A stretch of 41,679 nucleotides of DNA from Carnobacterium_B sp040274945 (GCF_040274945.1 NZ_JBEMAR010000013.1:1-41679); one strand, 5' to 3'; shown: positions 24,761 to 33,258, counted from the stretch's first letter. The notes: generated from the sequence alone by a model not told the origin. Numbers and translations are program-made.

Positions 24761-24770
24761 AACGTTTTCA
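24757..24770 (-). promoter_or_regulatory. Possible cre (CcpA) site at rpoN translation start
   Basis: On the minus strand the bases read TGAAAACGTTTTGA, one base from a full cre consensus and palindromic over AAAACGTTTT. It overlaps the ribosome site and TTG start of rpoN. A roadblock or operator role would fit the known catabolite control of sigL in Bacillus; here it is inferred. Confidence 0.45.
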
Positions 24771-24970
24771 CCTCTAGTATTAATAAGTTTTGATAAGGTT
24801 ATCATAGCATATCGAACTTTAAATGAGAACGTCATCTAAAATAAAGGAGAAATCTAGAGACAATAGTGTAAATAAATGTTCACATCTTGCTTATGAGTAG
24901 CTTGCAATGGAATGGATGGTTATAATTAGAGTAACTAGAATACGAGTAGATGAAAGCAGGTGTTTGACTA

Positions 24971-25449
24971 ATGAAACTATATATTAAGGAAAAACGGTTT
25001 TCGTGGCGTGACCAATTAATTGTACGAAATGAAAAAGATGAAAAAGTTTATATTGTTAAAAGTGAACGGGTATCCATAGGGAATAAAGTGCACGTTTACA
25101 ATCAAACTAATGAAATAATAGTATCTATTGAAGAGAAAAAAATAGGTTTTTCACCTAAATACATCATCTATCAACAAAATGAAAAGATTGCTGAAGTAAA
25201 AGAGAAAAAAAACTATTTGGTCCAGATTACGATATTGAAAAAATAAATTGGAAAATCAAAGGAAATGTTGAAAAAGACGATTATGAAATAAAAGAAGGAT
25301 TTACCGAAGTTGCTTCTTTTAAGAAAAAATGGTTTTCTTACGGGGATACTTTTGTTTTAGAGACTAAAGATGAGAAAGATGCTCCATTAGCTTTAGGCAT
25401 TGTTATTGCGATTTGGTGTTTACAAATAGATGATCAAGATGAAACCTAA
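24971..25449 (+). pseudogene. LURP-one-related (YxjI-like) gene with a frameshift
   Basis: The first frame gives MKLYIKEKRFSWRDQLIVRN and continues to KEKKN, then stops at 25246. The next frame continues the same family without a gap: LFGPDYDIEKINWKIKGN, then a segment with FKKKWFSYGDTFVLE, ending in ALGIVIAIWCL before TAA at 25447-25449. Joined, they make about 160 residues, the normal size of LURP-one/tubby-like proteins. The junction is an A8 run at 25205-25212; one more A, or a -1 slip, restores the frame. The family's role in bacteria is unknown. It may be a true pseudogene, a sequencing indel, or a gene expressed by slippage. Confidence 0.85.
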
Positions 25450-25491
25450 AGGTACACTAACTTTTTAGATAATCATTAAGGAGGGAAAAGA

Positions 25492-26391
25492 ATGGAAAGA
25501 TATGTTGTAGGAAGCTACGCAAGTCCTCAAGAGGCAGTAAATGCAGTCAATAAATTGCAAGAAGAAGGCTATCAAAAAGAAGATATCACTTTAATATCTA
25601 GCACAGAATCTAAAAATTCCATTTCCAATACTACAGATATAGTAGGAACAACTAATGAAACGGATATAGACACTGAGGATAAGGAAAAAGAAAGGGATGA
25701 TCGCTCCATTTGGAAAAAAATAAAAGAATCATTTTCTTCAAATGACTCTAATGAACCCGGTTCCTCTCAATCAAATGACGATCTTTTGGACGCTTATCAA
25801 CAAGATATTGCAAATGGCAATATCATTGTTATTGTAAAGGGTGAACCAAAAAAAATTAGTAGTAATGAATCACGTCCGACAGATAGAGTTATTCCATTAG
25901 ATCCGATTTCTATGTTAGAAGCAGATCCATTAGTTAATCCTGAAACGGTTTTAGATTCAGCTGAACCTTCTGATCGTTCAGTTTCAGAAAATGACGAACA
26001 AAATCAAAAATCAGAAAGTGAAACGATTCAATTGAAAGAAGAGCAATTAGATGTCACAACTAAGGAAGTTCAAACAGGCGAGGTTCGAGCTAGAAAACGT
26101 GTAGTAGAAGGAACTAAAACGATTCAAGTTCCTGTTAGACACGAAGAAATAGTTATTGAGCAACATAACTTAAAGGACGACCATTCAGATAATACACTAA
26201 AAAATAAAGAAGTGGTTATACCTGTCACAGAAGAAGAAATTGAAGTAACGAAGCACCCAGTGGTTAAAGAAGAAGTATCATTGAATAAAGAGGAAGTAAC
26301 AGATACAAAACAAGTTAATAGAACAGTAAAAAAAGAAGACGTCACTGTCGACACAAAAGGCAATCCTCATGTAAAAAAAAACATTGAGTAA
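25492..26391 (+). CDS. General stress protein: YflT domain plus DUF2382
   Basis: A 299-residue acidic soluble protein. The N-terminal 120 residues (MERYVVGSYASPQEAVNAV ... KEDITLISS ... YQQDIANGNIIVIVKG) are a YflT-type stress domain like that at 6311-6919. A disordered linker follows (about 125-185). The C-terminal 110 residues (EEQLDVTTKEVQTGEVRAR, VVIPVTEEEIEVTKHPVV) form a DUF2382 domain. This domain is linked to stress or photosynthetic reaction-centre-like proteins of unknown function. The ATG follows AAGGAGGG. It lies 42 bases after the broken LURP-one gene and may share its transcript. A terminator follows. Confidence 0.9.
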   Translation: MERYVVGSYASPQEAVNAVNKLQEEGYQKEDITLISSTESKNSISNTTDIVGTTNETDIDTEDKEKERDDRSIWKKIKESFSSNDSNEPGSSQSNDDLLDAYQQDIANGNIIVIVKGEPKKISSNESRPTDRVIPLDPISMLEADPLVNPETVLDSAEPSDRSVSENDEQNQKSESETIQLKEEQLDVTTKEVQTGEVRARKRVVEGTKTIQVPVRHEEIVIEQHNLKDDHSDNTLKNKEVVIPVTEEEIEVTKHPVVKEEVSLNKEEVTDTKQVNRTVKKEDVTVDTKGNPHVKKNIE

Positions 26392-26406
26392 AATAGTTTT
26401 CAAATA

Positions 26407-26448
26407 AAGAAGTCCCAAATAAGATAATGTCTTATTTGGGACTTCTTT
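26407..26448 (+). terminator. Intrinsic terminator after YflT-DUF2382 gene
   Basis: AAAGAAGTCCCAAATAAGA pairs perfectly with TCTTATTTGGGACTTCTTT around a 4-base loop. Confidence 0.9.
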
Positions 26449-26479
26449 ATGGTTTACTAAACTATAATCCTAGTGAAGG

Positions 26480-26992
26480 TTAAGAATGATGAGAACTGTC
26501 ATCTTTTGGTTTAGCTGTATTCGTGCCATCTATTTGATATTCTTCAACATGAATGTCTTTGCTAGTAGAAGGGCTAGTTTTTGTACCAGTTGTTTCGGTA
26601 GTGTGTACAGTTGAAGTTGGTCCACTGTGCTGAGTTGTTTGATTTTCTTCTAAAGAAGCTAATCGAGTATTAAGACTTTGAATTTCAGCCTCTTTCTTTT
26701 GTAACTCCAATTGTGCTTCAGATTCTTTTTTAACTCTATTAACGGCCTCATCTCTAGAAGCTTCAGCATTTTCTAATTCATCATTTTTATTTTTGATTAC
26801 TTGTCTATTGCGCGCCCCTTTAGATAATGCAAATAGTGCAGCAATCAACATACCGAGTAATAAAAAGCCGATGAAAAGTAACCATAAAGGTAAATCAAAA
26901 GACATAAAGTAAAGGTTTAAAGTAGCCATTTGCATATTTAAGAATGCTACTATAGCAGCCAAAACCAATAAAATAATCGCGATTATTATCAT
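26480..26992 (-). CDS. LapA-domain membrane protein with coiled coil
   Basis: A 170-residue protein. Two N-terminal membrane segments (MIIIAIILLVLAAIVAFLN and LPLWLLFIGFLLLGMLIAALFALSKG) match the LapA/DUF1049 domain. A Glu/Lys-rich coiled coil follows (about 75-120), then a Ser/Thr-rich tail ending SSHHS. Function is unknown; LapA proteins are linked to LPS assembly in enterobacteria, but Gram-positive members are uncharacterised. Start: the frame is open to 27121, but the ribosome site AAGGAG is at about 27003. The ATG at 26992 has a 10-base spacer, whereas the ATG at 27001 is too close. Confidence 0.85.
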   Translation of the reverse strand: MIIIAIILLVLAAIVAFLNMQMATLNLYFMSFDLPLWLLFIGFLLLGMLIAALFALSKGARNRQVIKNKNDELENAEASRDEAVNRVKKESEAQLELQKKEAEIQSLNTRLASLEENQTTQHSGPTSTVHTTETTGTKTSPSTSKDIHVEEYQIDGTNTAKPKDDSSHHS

Positions 26993-27195
26993 ACATTTCA
27001 TTCTCCTTCCTAAATTATCTAAATTTGAATAATACAGCGTAAAGATATAAGTAAGTCTTTTTGAAACAAAACACAGAGTAATTGACGATTGGCCAAAGAG
27101 ACGGATTAACGTACCAAACAATCTAAAAAGATAGATTTGTATTATAAATCAATTATAAACGTTGCAAGGTAAATAATGAAATAATAGTACTCAAA

Positions 27196-27243
27196 CAAAA
27201 AAGTTTACGAATCTGTTTTATTTAACAGTTCGTAAACTTTTTG
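27196..27243. terminator. Bidirectional terminator after MFS gene
   Basis: AAAAAAGTTTACGAA pairs with TTCGTAAACTTTTTT, with an inner CTGTT/AACAG. It lies downstream of the minus-strand MFS gene. Confidence 0.88.
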
Positions 27244-27341
27244 ATTAAATTTAATGAGTAAAAAATTAGTTTACCAGTATTTTTAGAAATAACTTGAAAG
27301 AAAATAGTGAAAATCGAATGTTAGAAAATTAAATTAGGTTA

Positions 27342-28571
27342 TTAATTATATTTTACAACCTCTTTTTTATTATCGTATAAGCTATAAATGACAAAATAAA
27401 CTCCGGCTATTCCTAAAATAATAATGTAACCACTAATTAGTCCGGCAGCTAAATATCCCCCTAATGTTATGCCTAAAGCAGCTAAAAGCTGGGATCCTTG
27501 AAAGGAAAGAGAGGCAAAACTTAAATAAGAAGCTTGTTTATCTTCAGGTATCAAACTGACTTGACGGGCACTTAGGATAGGGGCAGAAGCTAGCTCACCA
27601 AACGTGGCCAAAATAGTTAATGGAATCAATAGGTAAATACTATTGGCAGAAGCCATTAAGCCATATCCAGTTACATAAATCAGTAATCCAATGAGTACAA
27701 CAGTACGTTCTTTTTTCTTCTCAGTTAATCGCGAAACAAGGAAAGTGAAACAAACGACCATAATAGTATTGATCACTTGTAAAATACTAAGCATTCTCAC
27801 TCCGTCGATAGAAACAGATAAAAGTGTGATTGGTTTAAACTCTTTTGATAAACGAATGCCAGTGTAGTTTTGCAATGAAAATTCTGCAGCACTATAAAGA
27901 GCTATTCCTAAAATTAACATGACCCATCGTTTGTCTTTAGCAGCAATATAGTAATTGTTAAAAAGACCATGAATAATTGTTTTCCCTTTAGTCAGAGAAA
28001 CATTATTTTTATAATTAAGGTTTTTTTGTAGAAAAGCAGAAACGATAAATTGCAAAAGAGCGGCACCAAAAAACAAATAGACCAGATAATGCTTAAACAA
28101 GAAGCCTCCGATTGAAGCACCTAAAGCCATGGATAAGTTAAATGTCCAATACTGTAGTTGATAAACTTTTTTACGTTCATTCGGAACAGTAGAATCGAGC
28201 AGTACCGCATCAAAGGCAGAATAATATAAATTATAAGTGATGCCACAAATAAGGTAACCAAAGATTAGCCAAAAATTTTGTGGTAAGATACCTGAAAAAT
28301 TCACTGCAACAAGAAGCAAGGATACTCCGTATAAATTTTGAAAGATCAATAAGATTTTTTTTCGCTGAAAGTTATCTGCTAAATAACCACCAATAATTCC
28401 TGCTAAAAAAGAGGTAACAACATTTATCATAACTAATAGTCCGATAGTTTCCTTGCTGAATATACCGGCTAAATAAATAATAAGGTAGGGAATCGTACAA
28501 GCATAAACTAAACTGCTAAAAAATGAAGTAACTAATGTGGTTTGAATATTCTTTGAAAAAGATGATAGCAT
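27342..28571 (-). CDS. MFS transporter, probable efflux type
   Basis: A 409-residue protein with 12 hydrophobic segments. The MFS loop 2-3 motif is seen as GGYLADNFQRKKILL (about residue 60), close to GxLaDrxGrkxxl. The fold's two halves are separated by a Lys-rich loop near residue 190. The substrate is unknown; the arrangement resembles multidrug efflux proteins. Start: the frame is open to 28664, but ATG 28571 directly follows AAGGAG. The leader between 28571 and 28680 has no obvious attenuator. Confidence 0.88.
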   Translation of the reverse strand: MLSSFSKNIQTTLVTSFFSSLVYACTIPYLIIYLAGIFSKETIGLLVMINVVTSFLAGIIGGYLADNFQRKKILLIFQNLYGVSLLLVAVNFSGILPQNFWLIFGYLICGITYNLYYSAFDAVLLDSTVPNERKKVYQLQYWTFNLSMALGASIGGFLFKHYLVYLFFGAALLQFIVSAFLQKNLNYKNNVSLTKGKTIIHGLFNNYYIAAKDKRWVMLILGIALYSAAEFSLQNYTGIRLSKEFKPITLLSVSIDGVRMLSILQVINTIMVVCFTFLVSRLTEKKKERTVVLIGLLIYVTGYGLMASANSIYLLIPLTILATFGELASAPILSARQVSLIPEDKQASYLSFASLSFQGSQLLAALGITLGGYLAAGLISGYIIILGIAGVYFVIYSLYDNKKEVVKYN

Positions 28572-28832
28572 AATAATCTCCTTAATAAATAAAGGAACAG
28601 AGAATATGTATTTAATTCGTGTCCTTATCTCTTTTTTTATGAAGCCATAAGAAAAGAGACACACTGATTCTTCTTCTCAGATAACTTGACAAAAATAGCG
28701 TAGCACAATTCTAAGAATAAAAAAATAGGGAAATGAGAAATTGTTAATAAAAATAGGGAGGAAGGCTTTAAACTAGTTCGTTAATAGAAAATAGTCGCTA
28801 GATAGACAGAAGCTAAATAAAATCTTACAATT

Positions 28833-29228
28833 TTATCGTACAGTGGTGTGATAGATTGGTATAAAGTAGAGACTCATTTGAGTAGAGGTAATAAGCTCTA
28901 GTTCGATTAACTCAAAATTAATCTCCATTTGAGTAGAGATAATAAGCCCTAATTCGATTAACTCAAAACCAATTTCTATTTGAGTAGAGGTAATAAGCCC
29001 TAGTTCGATTAACTCAAAACCAATTTCCATTTGAGTAGAGGTAATAAGCCTTAATTCGATTAACTCAAAACCAATTTTCATTTGAGTAAAGGTAATGAGC
29101 CCTAATTCGATTAACTCAAAACCAATCTCTATTTGAGTAAAGGTAATAAGCCCTAATTCGATTAACTCAAAACCAATTTCCATTTGATTCCATTGCTCAT
29201 CAGATAGTTCATACCGTTCGATATTCAT
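28833..29228 (-). CDS. Repeat-bearing reading frame with a transposase-like start (doubtful gene)
   Basis: A 131-residue frame. The first 14 residues (MNIERYELSDEQWN) look like the start of an IS5-group transposase. From there the frame consists of six 17-residue units of the form QMEIGFELIELGLITFT and a short tail. No transposase catalytic residues are present. The ribosome site is weak (AAGTGG), and the repeat length (51 bp, a multiple of three) keeps the frame open by itself. It is most likely a relic of an insertion sequence expanded by tandem duplication. A real repeat protein is less likely. Confidence 0.35.
   Translation of the reverse strand: MNIERYELSDEQWNQMEIGFELIELGLITFTQIEIGFELIELGLITFTQMKIGFELIELRLITSTQMEIGFELIELGLITSTQIEIGFELIELGLIISTQMEINFELIELELITSTQMSLYFIPIYHTTVR
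28881..29186. repeat. Six 51-bp tandem repeats
   Basis: Six copies in exact 51-base register, differing at a few positions each. Every unit carries TTTGAGT and, about 30 bases on, ACTCAAA, so each can fold as a hairpin or form longer stems with its neighbours. A partial seventh copy lies at the left end (about 28872-28880). Copy number is likely to vary between strains. Confidence 0.93.
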
Positions 29229-29327
29229 GATGACCACTTTTTATTTCTTTTATTATGCCACGTAGATCAAAAATCAAGATAATCATTTGTTTTAAAACAC
29301 GACCTAACCATATAAAAAATAAAACCT

Positions 29328-29378
29328 AAATAGAAAAGCCGCTACTTAGTATGTACTAGGTAACGGCTTTTCTATTTT
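29328..29378. terminator. Bidirectional terminator after aldo/keto reductase gene
   Basis: A 24-bp near-perfect stem: AAATAGAAAAGCCGCTAC and TTAGTA pair with the mirror on the right, ending AACGGCTTTTCTATTT. It lies downstream of the minus-strand reductase gene. Confidence 0.93.
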
Positions 29379-29394
29379 AAAATAAGGTAAAGAG

Positions 29395-30210
29395 TTAGTT
29401 GCGCACATCTTCAACAGCGTTTAATTTTTCTACATCTTCTGGTGAAATAGTGAAGTCTAATTGACTGTTTTCAATGATTCGTTCTTCATGTGTTGATTTT
29501 GGAAGCGGCAATGTTTCACGCTCTAAACAGTAACGAATACATAACTGGGCAGGAGTAACGTTATATTTTTCTGCCATTTCTTTGATTTCTGGGCTGTTCA
29601 ATGTTTGACCAGTTGCTAATGGTGAATAGGCTTCTACAACAATGTTGTGTTTTTTACAAAAGGCAAGTAAATCTTCTTGATCATGTCCAACGTAGAACGG
29701 AATTTGATTAGCCATTGGCACGATATCGCAAGCATCAATAAGAGCTTGAATATCTGATTCAGAAAAATTAGAAACTCCGATAGTACGAATCTTTCCATCA
29801 TTGTACAATTTTTCCATCGCTTTCCATGATTGGATATTTCCTTCAGTATAGTCCGCGCCTTTTTCATTCCAAGGCCATGGAGCATGAATAAGATAAAGGT
29901 CTAAGTAATCCACACCTAAATTGGTAATGGTTGTATTAAAAGCCTCTAAGGTTTCATCGTAACCTTTAATTTGAGCGGGTAATTTACTAGTAATAAAGAT
30001 TTCTTCACGTGGTAAATCAAAATCTTTGATTGCTTTTCCAACATTTTCTTCATTTTGGTAAGCTAATGCTGTGTCAATATGAGTATAGCCATTTTTAAGA
30101 GCCATTGTTACGGCATCGTATGCTTCCTCATTTGGGATCTGCCAAGTACCAAAACCGATATTTGGAATCTCAACACCATTGTGAAACACAAAAGAATTTT
30201 CTTTCATCAT
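29395..30210 (-). CDS. Aldo/keto reductase
   Basis: A 271-residue NADPH-dependent reductase with the full AKR catalytic tetrad: Asp46 (HIDTALAY), Tyr51, Lys76 (ITSKLP) and His109 (LIHAPWP). Other family motifs are NIGFGTWQ near the N-terminus, IGVSNF in the middle, and LPLPKSTHEERI near the C-terminus, which binds NADPH. It resembles the 2,5-diketo-D-gluconate reductase / YtbE group acting on small aldehydes and ketones; the substrate is unknown. The first ATG is 8 bases after GGAGGA. It is transcribed alone. Confidence 0.93.
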   Translation of the reverse strand: MMKENSFVFHNGVEIPNIGFGTWQIPNEEAYDAVTMALKNGYTHIDTALAYQNEENVGKAIKDFDLPREEIFITSKLPAQIKGYDETLEAFNTTITNLGVDYLDLYLIHAPWPWNEKGADYTEGNIQSWKAMEKLYNDGKIRTIGVSNFSESDIQALIDACDIVPMANQIPFYVGHDQEDLLAFCKKHNIVVEAYSPLATGQTLNSPEIKEMAEKYNVTPAQLCIRYCLERETLPLPKSTHEERIIENSQLDFTISPEDVEKLNAVEDVRN

Positions 30211-30701
30211 AAATCATTTCCTCCTCATTTTTAAAGATGTTACTTTCTTATTGTATGCTTTTTTAAAGGCTAAGTAAAATATTAGTGTATCCGTTTTCCG
30301 TTTTTTAATTGTGTTCAGAATAATTTTGAACTTGAAGCAGGTACCTTAAGCAACGTATACCCCAATGTCCGGAACACTTCTGCTAAGTCAGGATTTGTTA
30401 TCATATGGATATCTTCATGAATAACATTATAAAGTATACATTAAGAATGCTATATAAAAATAAAAGGACAGTAAAAGTTGATATTGTTGGACTTGTTAAT
30501 TGGTATGTAGTTAAGTATTATAGGAAAGTATGGTTTTTCTATTAGCTGTTATGGTGTTAGATTCATCTATATGTTTATTTTAGTGAAACATAACTAAAAA
30601 TTAAACAAAAAGTAAAAAAAAATGTGTCATAATATTAAAAGCAACATAATTAGAATAATAATCACTTTTTTGTAAAGTGAGTGGAGGTAGAGTTAGTTAT
30701 T
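30211..30701. other. Intergenic region with a possible gene remnant
   Basis: About 490 bases without an intact gene. The left third contains a short minus-strand frame (30315-30404) reading MITNPDLAEVFRTLGYTLLK and ending ASSSKLF. It is a code-like stretch that could be the end of a lost gene, but I cannot name its family. The right part is AT-rich, presumably the promoter region of the DUF368 gene. No structured RNA was recognised. Confidence 0.4.
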
Positions 30702-31556
30702 ATGAAAAAAAACGAAGGTATTATTGATTGGTTTTTCCGTTTTGTGAAAGGAATGTTTATTGGTTCAGGTGCTATCTTACCGGGTGTAAGTGGAGGAGCT
30801 TTAGCGGCTGTATTTGGGATTTATGAAAATATGATTGCATTTCTATCAAATATTCGCAAAGATTTCCTTAAAAATGTACGTTACTTTATTCCAGTAGGGA
30901 TTGGTGGTTTGTTTGGTATATTTGTGCTGGCATATCCGATTGATTATTTTTTGAAAAATAATGAGGTTCAGGTATTATGGTGCTTTATCGGTTGTATTTT
31001 GGGAACATTGCCTGCTTTATATAAAGAAGCTGGAAAAAATGGGCGCAAGCCTTATCACCTTGTGATTACTGTAGTTGTTGCGATTCTTGCTTTTGTAGGT
31101 TTAATTTATGCAAAATTTAATATGAATGTAGTAGTTGAACAATCCACATTGTCATGGGTAATGGCCGGCGGGATTTTTGCTTTAGGGTTTATAGTTCCTG
31201 GATTAAGTCCATCTAATTTTTTGATGTATATGCATTTGTACGAGCCCATGACAGAAGGTATAAAAGATTTGAACTTTTCTATCTTAATTCCTGTCGCAAT
31301 TGGTGCAATTTTATGTGTTTTGTTACTGTCTAAATTGGTAAGTAAATTAATGGAAATCGCTTATGCTGCTATTTTCCACTTTATTTTAGGTGTTGTAATA
31401 GCTTCAACAGTCATTATAGCTCCGTTGCCCGAACAATACATTGGCATATCTGCTGGAGGAATAGCAGTGGCAGCTGTATTATTCTTTATTGGTTTAGCTG
31501 TAGGATTGCTGATGGAAAAATTGGAAGACAATTATAAACCGGCTGAATTAAATTGA
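30702..31556 (+). CDS. DUF368 protein, PopT-type undecaprenyl-phosphate translocase
   Basis: A 284-residue membrane protein with eight to ten hydrophobic segments. The signature GMFIGSGAILPGVSGGALAAVFGIYE near the N-terminus and its internal echo GGIFALGFIVPGLSPSNFLMYMHLYEP (about residue 155) mark the two inverted halves of DUF368. Proteins of this family (PopT) have been shown to return undecaprenyl phosphate to the inner leaflet for wall synthesis, alongside DedA-type UptA. Start: a GTG at 30681 is inside the GTGGAGG ribosome site; ATG 30702 is chosen. It is a single gene closed by a strong terminator. Confidence 0.9.
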   Translation: MKKNEGIIDWFFRFVKGMFIGSGAILPGVSGGALAAVFGIYENMIAFLSNIRKDFLKNVRYFIPVGIGGLFGIFVLAYPIDYFLKNNEVQVLWCFIGCILGTLPALYKEAGKNGRKPYHLVITVVVAILAFVGLIYAKFNMNVVVEQSTLSWVMAGGIFALGFIVPGLSPSNFLMYMHLYEPMTEGIKDLNFSILIPVAIGAILCVLLLSKLVSKLMEIAYAAIFHFILGVVIASTVIIAPLPEQYIGISAGGIAVAAVLFFIGLAVGLLMEKLEDNYKPAELN

Positions 31557-31634
31557 TGTTAAACTTTTTGATTTAAAATAAAAAGAGTTGACCGTTTCTA
31601 ATGCAAAGTTGTTATTTTTAATTTTTGTTCATGT

Positions 31635-31676
31635 AAAAAAAAGTGTTGCTGAGTATACTCAGCAACACTTTTTTTA
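31635..31676. terminator. Bidirectional terminator between DUF368 and ECF S-component genes
   Basis: AAAAAAAAGTGTTGCTGAG pairs with CTCAGCAACACTTTTTTT around TATA, a perfect stem of 18-19 bp. Confidence 0.95.
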
Positions 31677-31683
31677 GAACTAA

Positions 31684-32166
31684 TTATTTTTTTATTTTAG
31701 AACCTACACTTTTTTGCAATAGGACCGCGCCCAATGCCCCAACTATTCCTTGAAGTAAATTTCCAGGAATAGAAATAGCTGCTCCAGCCAAACCATACAT
31801 AAAGCTTTCAGCAACAAAATAGCCAAGTGCCATAAATATACCAGCAGGGATAGTAGCTAAAAGAGGTTTATGATAGCCTGTTTTTTGAAAAATCCAAGCA
31901 CAAATATATCCTTGAAGTCCTTTTACTATAAAAGTAATGGGAGCATAAAAAGCGTAACCTGCAATGATATCTGCAAGCGCGCTTCCTAATCCACCGACAA
32001 GAAAACCAGCTTTCTTTCCTAAAAATAATGCAGCAAATAATAAAACCATATCTCCTAAGTTAATGTATCCACGAAATGTCGGTATTCGAATAAGAAGCGT
32101 CATTACTATAGTCATAGACATGAATAGAGCAACTGTTACAATTTCTTTTGTAGTAATTTTTCGCAT
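31684..32166 (-). CDS. ECF transporter S component, probable vitamin B6 precursor uptake
   Basis: A 160-residue protein with five to six hydrophobic segments, of the ECF riboflavin/pyridoxine S-component type. It starts MRKITTKEIVTVALFMSMTIV, followed by YINLGDMVLLFAALFLGKK and GGLGSALADIIAGYAFYAP, which are typical of the PF07155 group. S components bind one vitamin and work with a shared EcfA-A'-T module encoded elsewhere. The divergent neighbour is a pyridoxal kinase, so a PdxU2-type role is inferred; hydroxymethylpyrimidine is an alternative. Start: ATG 32166 has AGAGGA at 8 bases; the in-frame ATG 32175 overlaps that site. Confidence 0.82.
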   Translation of the reverse strand: MRKITTKEIVTVALFMSMTIVMTLLIRIPTFRGYINLGDMVLLFAALFLGKKAGFLVGGLGSALADIIAGYAFYAPITFIVKGLQGYICAWIFQKTGYHKPLLATIPAGIFMALGYFVAESFMYGLAGAAISIPGNLLQGIVGALGAVLLQKSVGSKIKK

Positions 32167-32324
32167 AATCTCCATCCTCTACTTATATGTATAAAGTCAT
32201 CTTATCTTTTTTTAGCAACAATGTCATGAATTTTTTAATTAAAAAAACTAAAAAGTACAGATTCTATAATAAGAATTATGCTAGACTAGATAAAGAGAAG
32301 AAACGAGCAGAAAAGGAGAAAAAG

Positions 32325-33188
32325 ATGAAGCAGCCCAGAATTTTAGTTATCCAAGATATTTCAGCAAGTTGCCGTATTTCAATGAATGTGGCTGTCCCAA
32401 TTTTAAGTTGTTTGGAAAATTGGGTGAGTATCTTGCCTACAGCATTGTTGTCTACACATACCGGTAAAGGTTTTGAAGAGTATACTTTTTTAGATTTAAG
32501 TGCTGAGATACCGGCTATATTAAACCATTGGCGTTCGTTAGGAATAAAATTTGATGGGATAGTCATCGGATATTTAGGCTCTATAGAACAAATTAAATTG
32601 ATGGAAAGCATTATCAAACAATTTTCAACAGAAGAAGCTCTAATTGTAGTAGACCCTGTGATGGGTGATCACGGAACTTTATACCCAGGTTTTACCACTG
32701 AGCATGTTGAAGCGATGCGTAAACTTTGTCAATTTGCAGATGTCTTGATACCAAATGTAACTGAAGCTTGCTTACTAACGGAAACAAACTATCCAGAAAA
32801 GCCACATACTAAAGAAAAAATAGAACCCATTATAAAGAAATTAACGGACAAAAATAACCGAAGTATCGTCTTATCTGGTGTAACTGGAAATGAAAGACAA
32901 GTAGGTGCTGCGTTTATTTCCAAAGGAAGTTCAAAAATCCATTATACTTTTTCAAAAGTTTATCCGGGGCATTTCGATGGGGTAGGAGATTTGTATACAA
33001 GCGTAGTAGCAGGATTTTTATTTCAAAAACACAGCTTAAAAAGAGCTAATGAAGTAGCGGTAAATTACATTTCAAGAGTGGTCAAACGGACTATTGAAGA
33101 ACAAATTGATCCATTGTATGGAATTGCTTTTGAAAAAGATTTGATGTATTTAATGAAAGAACTAAAAAAAGAAATTATCCATGATTGA
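32325..33188 (+). CDS. pdxK: Pyridoxal/pyridoxine kinase (ribokinase family)
   Basis: A 287-residue kinase that phosphorylates vitamin B6 vitamers with ATP. Family motifs are ILVIQDISASCRISM at the N-terminus, VVDPVMGDHGTLYPG (substrate and metal loop, about residues 111-125), VLIPNVTEACLLT, and the anion-hole/catalytic motif GHFDGVGDLYTSVVAG with Asp as the base. Start: the frame is open back to 32187, but that extension is Lys-rich junk; ATG 32325 follows AAAAGGAG. It is divergent from the ECF S-component gene, so both probably share a control region. Confidence 0.9.
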   Translation: MKQPRILVIQDISASCRISMNVAVPILSCLENWVSILPTALLSTHTGKGFEEYTFLDLSAEIPAILNHWRSLGIKFDGIVIGYLGSIEQIKLMESIIKQFSTEEALIVVDPVMGDHGTLYPGFTTEHVEAMRKLCQFADVLIPNVTEACLLTETNYPEKPHTKEKIEPIIKKLTDKNNRSIVLSGVTGNERQVGAAFISKGSSKIHYTFSKVYPGHFDGVGDLYTSVVAGFLFQKHSLKRANEVAVNYISRVVKRTIEEQIDPLYGIAFEKDLMYLMKELKKEIIHD

Positions 33189-33197
33189 AAGTAAGAG

Positions 33198-33252
33198 AAA
33201 AACAACGAAAAGTTGCAAACGGTATGTTTACAGCTTTTCGTTGTTTTTTTTC
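33198..33252. terminator. Bidirectional terminator between pdxK and MFS gene
   Basis: AAAAACAACGAAAAG pairs with CTTTTCGTTGTTTTT around about 20 bases. Flanks are A- and T-rich. Confidence 0.9.
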
Positions 33253-33258
33253 TATTTT

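Noticed and set aside
24761..24835. N-terminal extension of sigma-54 (start at 24835)
   Set aside because: Sigma-54 region I begins at the Gln-rich LNFEQNY segment, and AGAGGTG lies just before TTG 24760.
28881..29186. CRISPR array
   Set aside because: The 51-base units are contiguous and similar along their full length, without variable spacers.
28833..29228. Calling this an intact transposase
   Set aside because: Only about 14 residues resemble a transposase start; no catalytic region and no terminal inverted repeats are visible.
32187..32324. N-terminal extension of the pyridoxal kinase
   Set aside because: Lys/Asn-rich translation of the intergenic region. The family begins at ATG 32325, which has a good ribosome site.
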